Assembly (NCBI RefSeq): GCF_001953985.1
Contig: NZ_MBEI01000079.1
Span: 124,001 to 188,000, forward strand
DNA length: 64,000 nt
Direction of reading: 5' to 3'
Source of the DNA: Mycobacterium colombiense
GTDB lineage: Bacteria > Actinomycetota > Actinomycetes > Mycobacteriales > Mycobacteriaceae
Of this stretch, positions 31,943-40,691 are shown one piece after another (position 1 is the first letter of the stretch; every line of letters starts with the position of its first letter). A program made the position numbers and the translations under genes. The notes under the pieces were generated by a model. The model ran no database searches and was not told the DNA's origin. It saw only the letters and a list, made by a program, of their open reading frames with translations.

Positions 31943-33670
31943 TTAGGTGGCCGCCTTGTCGGCCGGGCGCTCGTCGCTGACCGCAGGCTCCTGCGGCGGC
32001 TGCCCCTTGCGCAGCGTCTCCAGCAGCTCGCGGTAGGGCCCCACCAGGTAGACGGTGTCGCCGCCGCGAAGCCACGCGTCCCGGCGAGGGTGCAGCTCGA
32101 CGGGCGTATCCCGGCGGGTGATCGCGATGACCCGGGTCTGGGTGGACATCTCGAACATCCGCAACCCGTCGAGCTCGCTGCCGGGCGCCACGTGCATGGC
32201 CCCGACCATGAACGAGCGCGGCCCGACCGAGAATGTCCCCAGCACCTGCAGGCCCATCGCGGCGCCGATGAACCAGGGCGCGGCCAGGTCGACGGTCGAG
32301 CGGACGTTCTCGAAACCGAACCGCTTGGCCACCGCGTCGCCCAGGGTGCGGTCATAGATGCGCAGCACGATCGGCACGTCGGGCCGGTTGACCTCGGGCA
32401 TCACCCGGGGACCGAGCATCTCGCGCAGCACGATTCCGGTCTCGATGTTGACCATGTCGTCCTGGGTCAGCACCGCGACGGCGCGGGCGCGGTCGACGCG
32501 GGCCGACTCCAGCGTCTGGCGCAGGGTCGCGTCCCCGAAGATCACCGGCACGTCGAGTTCGTCTGCGGTCGAAAGGAATCGGTTGTTCTCGTCGCGCTCG
32601 ATCACCGCGACGTCGTATCCGGCGGCGGTCAGGTCGCCGACGACGCGACTGCCGAACGAGCCCAGCCCGACGACGATGATGTGGTTGCGCAGATGGCGAA
32701 CGCGCCGGACGCCGGCCGATTGGACGAAACGGCGCGACAGCAGCAGGTCGGCCAGGAACGCGACGAGCAGCGCGGTGGTGGTCACTCCGGTGAACATCAG
32801 GGCGACGGCGAAAATGCGCAGCCACGCGGACTGGTGCAGGAAGGTGAATTCGCCGTAGCCCACCGTGGTGATGGTCTCCGCCGTGAAGTACATGGCGTCC
32901 AGCCAGGACAGTCGCGGCTTCGTATAGGAGAAATGCACGACGGCCGTCGAGGCGAGTAGCAGGCTGATCGCGAGCAGCATTGCAGGGAAAAGCATCGGGT
33001 TGACGTCGTCGCGCATCGCCCGGGCGGCGTCCGACACACGCCGCATCCACGATTGGCGAGAGCGTGTCTCGGCCGGCCGGGGCGTCTTGATGCCACGCGC
33101 GGCCAGCTCATCGGCGCTGCCGATCATGGCGGTCCAGTCGCCGGCGCGCACTTGATGATCCCTTCCCGGGCATGGGACCACCTCGTCGGGCGTGGCGGAG
33201 TTCTCGCCGTGGATCACGGCTACCGGGGCCAGGTCGCCGTAGATCTCCCGGAGCGTCGCGTCGCGGGGCGCCTCGGCCCCCGACACCAGGAATTTGATAC
33301 CGGCCGCTTCGACCGGATGCGTGTGGCTCGACAGACAGGCCTCGACGACCGACGGCGCCGCGAGGTCGGCGACGTCCAGAATGGCGCCGGGGCCGTTGTC
33401 GGCGGCCACCGCTCCCCGCAGCACGTCGTTGCCCAGGCGGGCGACGACACGCACATGGGGATTCGTTTTCCTTGCCAGCAAGGCGATTTCGAGATTTTTG
33501 GCGTCGTCGTCACCGGCGCAGACGATGGCGCTCGCTCGGGCGAGATCGGCGGCGGCGAGCTCCTCGCTGTGCAGCTTGGTAATGGTGGCGCCCGCGCGGT
33601 TCAATTCCTCGGCGATCGTGGTCGCGAGCGCGTCGTCACCGCTGACGATGATGTGGCGGCGCGTGCTCAT
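31943..33670 (-). CDS. K+ channel with two RCK/TrkA-N (NAD-binding) domains
   Basis: A 575-residue protein. An N-terminal Rossmann domain (HIIVSGDDALATTIAEELNR) is followed by two membrane helices around a pore loop with the selectivity filter TTVGYGEF (near 266-273). A second, C-terminal TrkA-N domain (IIVVGLGSFGSRVV, ERDENNRF) and a TrkA-C segment follow. This layout resembles ligand-gated K+ channels with RCK domains, although one TrkA-N domain precedes the pore. It probably moves K+ across the membrane under nucleotide control. The ATG at 33670 follows AGGTGGGG. Confidence 0.85.
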   Translation of the reverse strand: MSTRRHIIVSGDDALATTIAEELNRAGATITKLHSEELAAADLARASAIVCAGDDDAKNLEIALLARKTNPHVRVVARLGNDVLRGAVAADNGPGAILDVADLAAPSVVEACLSSHTHPVEAAGIKFLVSGAEAPRDATLREIYGDLAPVAVIHGENSATPDEVVPCPGRDHQVRAGDWTAMIGSADELAARGIKTPRPAETRSRQSWMRRVSDAARAMRDDVNPMLFPAMLLAISLLLASTAVVHFSYTKPRLSWLDAMYFTAETITTVGYGEFTFLHQSAWLRIFAVALMFTGVTTTALLVAFLADLLLSRRFVQSAGVRRVRHLRNHIIVVGLGSFGSRVVGDLTAAGYDVAVIERDENNRFLSTADELDVPVIFGDATLRQTLESARVDRARAVAVLTQDDMVNIETGIVLREMLGPRVMPEVNRPDVPIVLRIYDRTLGDAVAKRFGFENVRSTVDLAAPWFIGAAMGLQVLGTFSVGPRSFMVGAMHVAPGSELDGLRMFEMSTQTRVIAITRRDTPVELHPRRDAWLRGGDTVYLVGPYRELLETLRKGQPPQEPAVSDERPADKAAT

Positions 33671-33942
33671 ATATCCCCACCTCTGACGACATTGGCCTCA
33701 GCTGTTGCTATGACTATCGGGCACAGTGCCGACGGATGCCAGCGCGACATGTCGTGAGTTTTCAGGGAGATAAGCGACCGCATCGTCGCTTTGCTGAAAC
33801 TGGGTGGGAGAACGCGGTGGAGGGCGAGCCGCTGGAGTGGTGGTCGGACCGGGTGAACACGCCACCACCCTCGTGCAGGGCCTCCTCGGGCGGATCCCGA
33901 GTTATGCCGTCAGCCAACAGAATTGGCGAGGCACCTACCGGC

Positions 33943-34314
33943 TTACAAGACCCGAACGTCGGCGGGCGACCAGAACGCGCGCATCGACGTGATCTTGGCG
34001 TCCCCGTCGAACGACATCGTCGAGATCGGCGAGATTCGGGTGCGGCTGTCACCCGCGTCGAGCGTCAGATGCCAGAAGAAGGCGGCTTCGCCGCCGCCGA
34101 TCCGTATTTCGGCGAGTTCGGTGTCCTTCTTGGCGTCTTGGAAGCCCGCATAGAACGCGCGGATGGCGTCATGTCCGCGGCGGATGTCGGATCCGATCGG
34201 ATCCTCGATCGTGGCGTCGTCGGCGTAGAGAGTCACGATGTCGTCGGCGGTGCCGGTTGCGACCAGCGCAAGGTAGCGATTGACGGTCTCGGTGATGGCT
34301 TCTGGGGACGGCAT
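33943..34314 (-). CDS. SnoaL/ketosteroid-isomerase-like protein
   Basis: A 123-residue NTF2-fold protein. VNRYLALVATG, VTLYADDATIEDPIGS and MSFDGDAKITSMRAFWSP match steroid delta-isomerase-like and SnoaL proteins. The Tyr and Asp that act in ketosteroid isomerase have candidates (Tyr14, Asp38). The substrate is unknown; steroid or polyketide intermediates are typical. The ATG at 34314 is clear. It is divergent from the Nudix gene. Confidence 0.8.
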   Translation of the reverse strand: MPSPEAITETVNRYLALVATGTADDIVTLYADDATIEDPIGSDIRRGHDAIRAFYAGFQDAKKDTELAEIRIGGGEAAFFWHLTLDAGDSRTRISPISTMSFDGDAKITSMRAFWSPADVRVL

Positions 34315-34381
34315 AGCTTCGGACGCTACTCCTTGGCTTCGCCACGGTATGGGGTGCGGTATTCAGGGCAATATTGGCGTC

Positions 34382-34918
34382 GTGACTTTCATCGAACGCC
34401 TGGCGACCCGTGAGATCTACCGGAACCCGTGGATAGTGCTGCGAGAGGATGACATCCGTCGCCCAGACGGCAGCAAGGGCATCTACAGCGTCGTCGACAA
34501 GCCGGCCTATGCGCTCGTGATGCCCTACGACGGACACCGCTTCCGCTTGGTTGAGCAGTTTCGTTATCCCCTCGGCGAGCGACGCTGGGAGTTTCCCCAA
34601 GGCACCGCTCCCGACCTGGTCGACGCCGAACCGGCGGAGCTGGCCGAGCGCGAGTTACGTGAGGAAACCGGATTGAGCGCAACGTCGTTCGAGGCACTTG
34701 GCCAGCTCGACGTCGCACCGGGAATGACCAGTCAGCGGGGCTGGGTGTTTTTGGCCACCGGTATCGCCGAGGGAGAAGCCGACCGCGAGCACGAGGAACA
34801 GGACATGCGCAGTGCGTGGTTTGCGCGTGCAGAGGTCGAGCGGATGATTCGCGGGGGAGTGATCGCCGACGCGCAGTCGATCGCCGCCTATGGGTTGTTC
34901 CTGCTGCGAGTGGATTGA
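34382..34918 (+). CDS. Nudix hydrolase, ADP-ribose pyrophosphatase-like
   Basis: A 178-residue Nudix hydrolase. The Nudix box is AELAERELREETGL, with an extended spacing after the first Gly. It probably cleaves a nucleoside diphosphate linked to a sugar or other group, as in ADP-ribose pyrophosphatases. The GTG at 34382 removes a long low-complexity N terminus that overlaps the neighbouring SnoaL gene. The gene ends about 75 bases before a secreted-protein gene. Confidence 0.85.
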   Translation: MTFIERLATREIYRNPWIVLREDDIRRPDGSKGIYSVVDKPAYALVMPYDGHRFRLVEQFRYPLGERRWEFPQGTAPDLVDAEPAELAERELREETGLSATSFEALGQLDVAPGMTSQRGWVFLATGIAEGEADREHEEQDMRSAWFARAEVERMIRGGVIADAQSIAAYGLFLLRVD

Positions 34919-34992
34919 GAACCCGTCGGCGACACCGCGATCGTGTCCGCGCCGAGATCCCGCCGCGTCATCGAACGGCCACCATTGACGCA

Positions 34993-35502
34993 ATGCGGCC
35001 GAGGTATCGGGTAGTTGCGGTGCTCGCTGCCGTCGCTGCGTCGATCGCCGGCGCACCCGGCATAGGTGCGCATGCGCTGACACCCTCGTGGAACGGCAAA
35101 TACTCGCTGGTGAGGTATGCGGTCAGCAAAACCGGCACCAGCGTCGCTGCCACGCAGGCCGAATCGACCTTCAGCGCGGATTACGTCTTCACCACCGCAT
35201 GCACCTCGGGCAGATGCGTGGCCACTGCCACCAACGGCCCGAGGCCGAAGAACCCGACGCTGCCCCAGCCTTCGCACTACACCTGGGACGGCGCCAGGTG
35301 GGTTGAGCGCTTCGACTTCCAGTGGGATTGCTATATGGGCGAAGGCGTTTCGAAGCTATGGGCACCCGCGAGGTCGTGGGCCTTCTACACACCGCAGCCC
35401 GATGGTTCGCTACGTGGGACGTGGCACACCGACATCAACAGCGGTCCGTGCCAGGGGAGTGTCGAAATGCCGGTGGCGGCGTTCGCCGCCGGACCGGCAT
35501 GA
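34993..35502 (+). CDS. Secreted hypothetical protein
   Basis: A 169-residue exported protein. The signal peptide (VVAVLAAVAASIAGAPGIGA, cleavage near AHA) is followed by a beta-rich domain with Cys in TACTSGRC, DCYMG and GPCQGS and aromatic clusters (YTWDGARWVERFDFQWDC). It resembles mycobacterial exported proteins of unknown function. The ATG at 34993 is the only start that begins the signal peptide; its ribosome binding site is weak. Confidence 0.7.
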   Translation: MRPRYRVVAVLAAVAASIAGAPGIGAHALTPSWNGKYSLVRYAVSKTGTSVAATQAESTFSADYVFTTACTSGRCVATATNGPRPKNPTLPQPSHYTWDGARWVERFDFQWDCYMGEGVSKLWAPARSWAFYTPQPDGSLRGTWHTDINSGPCQGSVEMPVAAFAAGPA

Positions 35503-35536
35503 CGGAGACGCCGTCACGACGACGCCTCAGGATTGG

Positions 35537-35848
35537 CTAGGGGCAGTAGTTCGATTCCGCCGCGCTCACGATGGCGGTGGCGTCCCCGTAGTTGAAGGAA
35601 CTGTTCAACCCGGAATGAACATCGGTGGCCAGCTCGTCCGGAGTCTTGCCGGAGGCGCGATCGGAGCAGATGGCGTGCCCCAGCGAGATCAGCGTGCCTT
35701 CGCCGCCCGGCTGCCACACCACGCCGATCTTCTTCAATTGGCCCAGGTACCCGTCATCGTCGGCGGCGGCGACCCCGCTACCTACCGTTAATGCGGCAGC
35801 AACCACAGCCGGAATACATAACACGCGCAACCCGCAAACAGTCTTCAC
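35537..35848 (-). CDS. Secreted DUF732 protein (Rv1291c type)
   Basis: A 103-residue exported protein with a signal peptide (CIPAVVAAALTVGSGVAAAD) and a DUF732 domain: YLGQLKKIGV, the Cys in GHAICSDRASGK and the terminal Cys in SNYCP. It is convergent with the secreted gene upstream, the stops being 34 bases apart. It matches Rv1291c in position and type. Function is unknown. Confidence 0.85.
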   Translation of the reverse strand: MKTVCGLRVLCIPAVVAAALTVGSGVAAADDDGYLGQLKKIGVVWQPGGEGTLISLGHAICSDRASGKTPDELATDVHSGLNSSFNYGDATAIVSAAESNYCP

Positions 35849-36106
35849 TCTCGGCTCCTTCTCTCAGGAATAGTGACAACGGCCTCAGTATGCGGCGTGC
35901 GGTGCGGGATTGCGCGACGAACAGCAAAACCTGGCAAACCAGCATTGAGCAACTATGTCCTGCGTCAGCAATCTAGGCCATGTTCCGTGGCAACCACACC
36001 AACGGGTGGAGCGGTGGCGTGATCGGATGCGTCGACCCGCCGGGGCCGCCCGTGGTGCGGGCGATGGACGGTGCCCAATCCTGTTGCTGGGTAATGACTT
36101 AGCGGA

Positions 36107-36793
36107 TCAGTCCTGCGGCGTGGGGGTCATCGACGCGATGTAATAGGTTTCGTGCCCGCTCGGGTAGCCGCCTCCGCCGGTCGCGATATGAACATGGTCG
36201 TAATGGTCGGCGGTCTCTGAGCCCAGGTCCGCCATCCAGTTGCCGCCGCCGATGCCCGGGTAGATCTTCTGCCGCCAGATGACGTGGTTGATGCCCCATC
36301 GCTTCGCGTTCGCCAAGGCGTAGCCGGCGATCTGGTTGCCCAACTCGATGCCCTCGGGGGAGTGGTAGTTCGGGATCATCACGTCGATCGCCAGCCCGTT
36401 GGGATGCCACGGCAACGGATCCTCGCGGTACCCGTAGATGGTCTTGATCTGGGGGAAGAGCACGGTGATGACGCGGGCCGCCCAGATGGTCTTGACCTGC
36501 AACCGTTCCTCGGATCCCACACTGTGAGGCAATGCCAGCTGGAATTGCTGGCCCGCGGACGGGGCCGGCGGTGCCAGGGCCGTCAGCGATTCCACCTCAG
36601 CCGGACTGGCGGTGCGCGGCGCGCCGGCTGGCCGCGGCGCGGCGGCGGCGCTGGTGGTGGGAGTCGGCGCGGGCGTCTCGACGCAGCACCGTGTCTTGGT
36701 GCCCTGCGCGTGGATCATGGCCGCGGAGACGACGAGCGACGCCGCGATCGCCAGCCATCGCCCGCCGCCCTTGGCGAACACCTTCACGCGCAC
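36107..36793 (-). CDS. Exported M15-peptidase-like protein (Rv0320 family)
   Basis: A 228-residue exported protein. A hydrophobic N-terminal segment (WLAIAASLVVSAAM) and a Pro/Ala-rich linker precede a C-terminal domain with HPNGLAIDVMIPNY and DHYDHVHIATGGG. His-x6-Asp plus a later His-x-His look like the zinc ligands of M15/LAS D-Ala-D-Ala peptidases. Mycobacterial members such as Rv0320 are secreted and may act on peptidoglycan; that is inference. The start is uncertain: GTG 36793 or 36787 keeps the signal near the N terminus, while ATG 36880 would overlap the divergent gene. Confidence 0.7.
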   Translation of the reverse strand: MRVKVFAKGGGRWLAIAASLVVSAAMIHAQGTKTRCCVETPAPTPTTSAAAAPRPAGAPRTASPAEVESLTALAPPAPSAGQQFQLALPHSVGSEERLQVKTIWAARVITVLFPQIKTIYGYREDPLPWHPNGLAIDVMIPNYHSPEGIELGNQIAGYALANAKRWGINHVIWRQKIYPGIGGGNWMADLGSETADHYDHVHIATGGGGYPSGHETYYIASMTPTPQD

Positions 36794-36878
36794 GACCAGC
36801 AGCTTAATGTCGTTTGTGACGTGTGGGGCGGGTTTTGCTTTGCTTGTCCGGCGCAGGCGGGCGGGCCAGAATGACACC

Positions 36879-37379
36879 ATGCCCGGGCGGTCGTTCGACG
36901 ATGCGAATGCCTTTCACCGGGTGATGCGCCGGTTCGCGTCCACGACCGTGGGTGTGGCGCTTCTTCGCCCGACGGCGCACCACCTCGACCGCCTTGTCGC
37001 CAAGGCCACCGGTGGTAGAAGCAGCTTTGCCGAGGTGGCGACCGGCATCCCCGTGGTGATGATCACCTCCACCGGCGCCAAATCCGGTGAGTCCCGCACC
37101 GTCACCGTGTACGGGATCCCGCACCCCGAGGGCCTGGCCCTCATCGCGTCCAACTTCGGCGGTGCCAAGCATCCGGCCTGGTACCACAATCTCAAGGCCA
37201 ACCCGAAGGCGAAGGTCACGGTCGGCCGCGAGACGTGGAACGCCACCGCGCGGCTCGCGACCCCAGACGAGCGCGACGAGATCTGGGCCAAGGGACTCGA
37301 GCTGTATCCCGGCTGGCGGAAGTACGAAGTGCGGGCTAAAGATCGACACATCGAGGCGTTCGTACTGGCACGAATCTGA
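36879..37379 (+). CDS. Deazaflavin (F420)-dependent nitroreductase-family protein (Ddn/FDOR type)
   Basis: A 166-residue split-barrel protein of the F420H2-dependent reductase family that includes Ddn (Rv3547). The signature GAKSGESRTVTVYGIPH followed by ASNFGGAKHPAWYHNLKANP is typical of FDOR-A proteins. It may reduce quinones or nitro compounds. Membership is clear, the substrate is not. The ATG at 36879 gives a complete domain. It is divergent from the M15-like gene. Confidence 0.88.
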   Translation: MPGRSFDDANAFHRVMRRFASTTVGVALLRPTAHHLDRLVAKATGGRSSFAEVATGIPVVMITSTGAKSGESRTVTVYGIPHPEGLALIASNFGGAKHPAWYHNLKANPKAKVTVGRETWNATARLATPDERDEIWAKGLELYPGWRKYEVRAKDRHIEAFVLARI

Positions 37380-37680
37380 GTGAGCAGTCTCCAGGGCGTA
37401 GCTCGGATATGTTGTCTCAGTTGCGGTTTCAGGTCGAACAGGTCCATTGCACCCATGCCCGAGACAACGCGTGACACCGATCGGCTCTGCTCAGCTCTGC
37501 GGACGGCGCCCCTCCGCACGACATGGGCGCCCCTTTCGGATCGAGAAATGTGCAACTGAACACCATTGGGCGCTGGTCATCTCCTGCGTGACCAGCTGCC
37601 TGGGGCATCACTAAAGGGGACATCCGGCGGACTGCGGCTGGCACGCCGCCGAGCGCTGGGATCAGCAGTACGCTCAGGCC
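37380..37680 (+). promoter_or_regulatory. Intergenic region with leaderless promoter for the cyclase fusion
   Basis: About 300 bases with no convincing gene. TACGCT at 37669-37674 ends six bases before the ATG at 37681, the spacing of a -10 box to its start site, so the cyclase mRNA probably begins at the start codon. No ribosome binding site is needed in that case. Confidence 0.5.
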
Positions 37681-39222
37681 ATGGCGGAAACGTCATACGC
37701 ACCGTGTGGCGATCTCAGCCTGGCGTATCAGGTGTTCGGCGACGGGCCTGTCGAGCTGGTCGTCGTGGGGCCGTTCGTCAGTCACCTCGAGCTGGCCTGG
37801 ACTCTTCCCCAGTTCAAAGCGTTCATGGAGCAGCTCGCCACGTTTTGTCGCGTCCTCGTCTTCGACAAGGCCGGGGTCGGGCTTTCGGACCCGGTGCCGA
37901 AAGTTCGCACGCTGGATGATCGGGTGGCCGAGATCGAGGCCGTCATGGATGCCGCCGGCTTCGGACGTGCAGTCGTCTCCGGTTTGAGTGACGGTGGGCC
38001 GGCGTCCATGATGTTCGCGGCAGCACGGCCCGAGCGAGTGCGGGCGCTGATCCTTTGCGCCACATATTCGTTTCACCCCTGCGGATGGGACGATATGGAC
38101 CGCGACCCGGTCGAGCTGCGGGCGCGCTTTCTTGGCGAGTTGGGCGAGGACTACACGCCCTCCGTTGAACAGCTCGCCCGATGGCTGGAAGGCGGTCGTG
38201 CTGTGCGCTCCAGGTGGGGCAGCGGCGTGGCAGCCAGCATCAGCGCGCCGTCGGTCCGGTCGATACGCCAGCTCGCAATGTTGGAGCGTATGAGCGCGAG
38301 CCCGGGAATGGCGCGGGCGTCATTCGAAGCGGCCTTTCTGACCGACCTGCGACCGATCCTGCCAACGATCACCACACCAACCCTGGTCATCCATGCCCGC
38401 GAGGACCCCGCGGTTCCGGTACAGGGCGGCCGGTATCTCGCCGACCACATCCCCGGCGCGCGATACCTCGAGGTCGAGGGTGTGGACCACGCACCCTTTT
38501 TAACCGAGCCCGACAAGATCCTGACCGGCATCGAGGAGTTCCTCACCGGCGGCCATGCCGCGCCTGCACAGTCACATCGCGCCCTGCGAACCGTGTTGTT
38601 CACCGACATGGTCGCCTCGACCCAACACGCCGCGGCGGCGGGCGATGAGCGGTGGCGCGCGGTGCTATACCGCTTCGGTGAGATCACCGCCGAACTCACG
38701 CAGCGGTTCGGCGGCACGGTGGTCAAGAGCACCGGAGACGGCCACCTCACCACGTTCGACGGCCCGACGCAGGCCATCCGTTGCGCCGAGGCGTTGCGCG
38801 CCGACACCGAGATCCTGGGCATCCAGATTCGCGTCGGCATCCACACCGGCGAATGCGAACTGCTGGACAACGACATAGGGGGAATCGCGGTCCACATCGC
38901 GGCGCGGATCCTCGGGCACGCCGGGGCGGGCGACATTCTGGTGTCCCGGACCGTGCGTGACCTGGTCGTCGGGTCGGGCACTGGCTTCGAAGACCGCGGC
39001 AGCGTCGAGCTGCGTGGCGTGCCCGGCAGCTGGCAACTGCTGGCCGTCGATCGCCACGGCCCCCGGCCGGGGTCGCCTGAGGCGGAAGTGGCGTCAATCC
39101 CCACCCCTGGCCGCCGGACCGCGATGCGCCGCTCGGACCGCGCCGTGGAGCTGATCGCGATGCGCGCCCCGTGGGTGCTCCGCGGGATGGCGCACCTCGC
39201 CCCGGCCACCGGCCGCCGCTGA
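37681..39222 (+). CDS. Alpha/beta-hydrolase / class III adenylate cyclase fusion
   Basis: A 513-residue protein. The N-terminal alpha/beta hydrolase (about 1-290) has the elbow GLSDG with Ser103 and candidate Asp242 and His270. The C-terminal class III cyclase (about 300-460) has the metal Asp309 (FTDMVAST) and Asp353 (STGDG). The transition-state motif reads VHIAAR (404-409) with His405 where Asn is usual, and Arg409. This architecture is like Rv1900c (LipJ). It should make cAMP, perhaps with altered activity. An Arg-rich tail (about 460-513) follows. No membrane segment is present. Confidence 0.88.
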   Translation: MAETSYAPCGDLSLAYQVFGDGPVELVVVGPFVSHLELAWTLPQFKAFMEQLATFCRVLVFDKAGVGLSDPVPKVRTLDDRVAEIEAVMDAAGFGRAVVSGLSDGGPASMMFAAARPERVRALILCATYSFHPCGWDDMDRDPVELRARFLGELGEDYTPSVEQLARWLEGGRAVRSRWGSGVAASISAPSVRSIRQLAMLERMSASPGMARASFEAAFLTDLRPILPTITTPTLVIHAREDPAVPVQGGRYLADHIPGARYLEVEGVDHAPFLTEPDKILTGIEEFLTGGHAAPAQSHRALRTVLFTDMVASTQHAAAAGDERWRAVLYRFGEITAELTQRFGGTVVKSTGDGHLTTFDGPTQAIRCAEALRADTEILGIQIRVGIHTGECELLDNDIGGIAVHIAARILGHAGAGDILVSRTVRDLVVGSGTGFEDRGSVELRGVPGSWQLLAVDRHGPRPGSPEAEVASIPTPGRRTAMRRSDRAVELIAMRAPWVLRGMAHLAPATGRR

Positions 39223-39356
39223 ACGACCGGCTTCCGCGCGGTTCGAGGTATCGGAGGCAACAGGAAATCAAGTAATGCATTACGCATCCTCGCCTCACGG
39301 CTGCGTGCGAATATCGGCGTCACGGGCGTTTGAGCGCGGCGGGAAGGTGGCCCACG

Positions 39357-40367
39357 ATGACCAAACTCGATTCGCGCCTCCGTGAGGCGCTGAAAGCTGC
39401 GCGTGATCTGAGCGGCGGCAGAGATGCGCCACAGCGTGCAGGCGACTCGACGCGAGGCCGGCAGCTTCCCCAGAGCACCCGCGTACGCGCGCTAGCCGCC
39501 GAGAAGCTTGTCCGCATGGGATTCGACGCCACGTCAATCGACCGCGAACTGGCCGCGGAACGGGCGGAGAACCACCGCCGCCTGGAAAAGCTCAAGGCGG
39601 AGGCGGTCGCCCAGTCCGGTGCGCGGGCCGAGTCCCTGGGCCGCACGGTCGATGCTCAGCGTCAAGCATGGGGCGGGGTGATCGGTGTCGGGCCGCCGAC
39701 GACGCAGTACCTCACCCTCGACAGCCCGGTCGAAATCTGGGCGACGGACGGCGTGAGCCTCGAGTCGACCACCATCGAGCCGTACAAAAGCCGCGCGCAG
39801 ATCCGCCTCGATGCGAGCGAGTCCCACGATTGGTGGCACGGCGCGTACCTCTTCACCACGAATTACGACTTCCTTCACTTCTATTTCCTCTGGGAAAACC
39901 AACAGAGTGAATCCGCCGTCGTGGATGTCAATGCAATTCTCATTCTCAACGGCTTCTGCTCGGCACACTCGCAAGGCGGTTGGTTTTTCGGCGGAAAGGG
40001 GGAGCTAACTCTCGATCCGACTCTCGACCTCTTGCAGACTTGGACGCAGCCGCTATCCTCGGCGCCGCCGCAGACCGGCGAAACGTGGAACGTCCTCGAC
40101 CTCGTCGCCGATTCGACCGGCTTCGACACCGATGACAAAACGAACTACGAGGTGGTGTATCGAGGAACGGTCGTGGGCTACCAGCAGGAGATCGTGCCAC
40201 CCGGCCAGTACCTGATCATCGACGTCGCGTTAAGGCTGGGCTCCTACGTCGACAACTCCGACGTCAGCGCGGACTTTGCAACGGGCGAGTTCTACGTGAT
40301 GAGCCCATTAGTCGGCCTGAAAGCCGTTTACCCGGCGATCGGCGCGGTCTACGCACCAACTAATTAA
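39357..40367 (+). CDS. Hypothetical protein, unrecognised family
   Basis: A 336-residue soluble protein with no signal peptide. The first 100 residues are basic and Ala/Arg/Glu-rich and probably helical (KLDSRLREALKAARDLSGG, ERAENHRRLEKLKAEAVAQS). From about 110 onward it is beta-rich with many aromatic residues (NYDFLHFYFLWENQQSES, GWFFGGKGELTLDPTLDLLQ), like a beta-sandwich or jelly-roll. I recognise no family. GGAAGGTGG precedes the ATG. It lies beside a tRNA gene, a common site for acquired DNA, and its second half uses more A/T than its neighbours. Confidence 0.65.
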   Translation: MTKLDSRLREALKAARDLSGGRDAPQRAGDSTRGRQLPQSTRVRALAAEKLVRMGFDATSIDRELAAERAENHRRLEKLKAEAVAQSGARAESLGRTVDAQRQAWGGVIGVGPPTTQYLTLDSPVEIWATDGVSLESTTIEPYKSRAQIRLDASESHDWWHGAYLFTTNYDFLHFYFLWENQQSESAVVDVNAILILNGFCSAHSQGGWFFGGKGELTLDPTLDLLQTWTQPLSSAPPQTGETWNVLDLVADSTGFDTDDKTNYEVVYRGTVVGYQQEIVPPGQYLIIDVALRLGSYVDNSDVSADFATGEFYVMSPLVGLKAVYPAIGAVYAPTN

Positions 40368-40488
40368 CGACATCCCGGCCGGGCAGAGTGTGGGCGCAGT
40401 TGTGACCTCGTCGTGATACCCGGCCCGGTGCTCGAACGCTCGCACAGCACCTGGACTTAGGAAAAGGCAGGTCAAGCCGTGTTTTGGA

Positions 40489-40564
40489 TGGTGCCCCCGG
40501 CAGGATTCGAACCTGCGGCCTTCTGCTCCGGAGGCAGACGCTCTATCCCCTGAGCTACGGGGGC
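40489..40564 (-). tRNA. tRNA-Arg (anticodon CCG)
   Basis: A full cloverleaf on the minus strand. The acceptor stem GCCCCCG pairs with CGGGGGC, with discriminator A and an encoded CCA (40489-40491). The D-arm has GCTCAGGGGATAGAGC, the anticodon stem TCTGC/GCAGA encloses loop CTCCGGA (anticodon CCG), and the T-arm has GCAGGTTCGAATCCTGC. It reads CGG, a frequent codon in this GC-rich genome. It lies next to argS, which charges it. Confidence 0.97.
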
Positions 40565-40677
40565 GCACCGACATACCTGTTGCGCCATGGGGCTTTCGAA
40601 CAAGCACGGACAGACTAACGCATCGCGGTGACCACCCCGCCACCGCAATGGATTCGGGGCGCGGGCGCCCCAGCCAA

Positions 40678-40683
40678 TAGGAT
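40678..40683 (+). promoter_or_regulatory. Possible -10 box for argS
   Basis: TAGGAT ends eight bases before the argS GTG at 40692, giving a transcript start at or within two bases of the start codon. The argS mRNA is therefore probably leaderless or nearly so. No ribosome binding site is visible. Confidence 0.4.
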
Positions 40684-40691
40684 GGACGCTC

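Noticed and set aside
33736..34413. Open frame between the K+ channel and SnoaL-like genes
   Set aside because: It overlaps the SnoaL-like gene in antisense, has no domain and no ribosome binding site.
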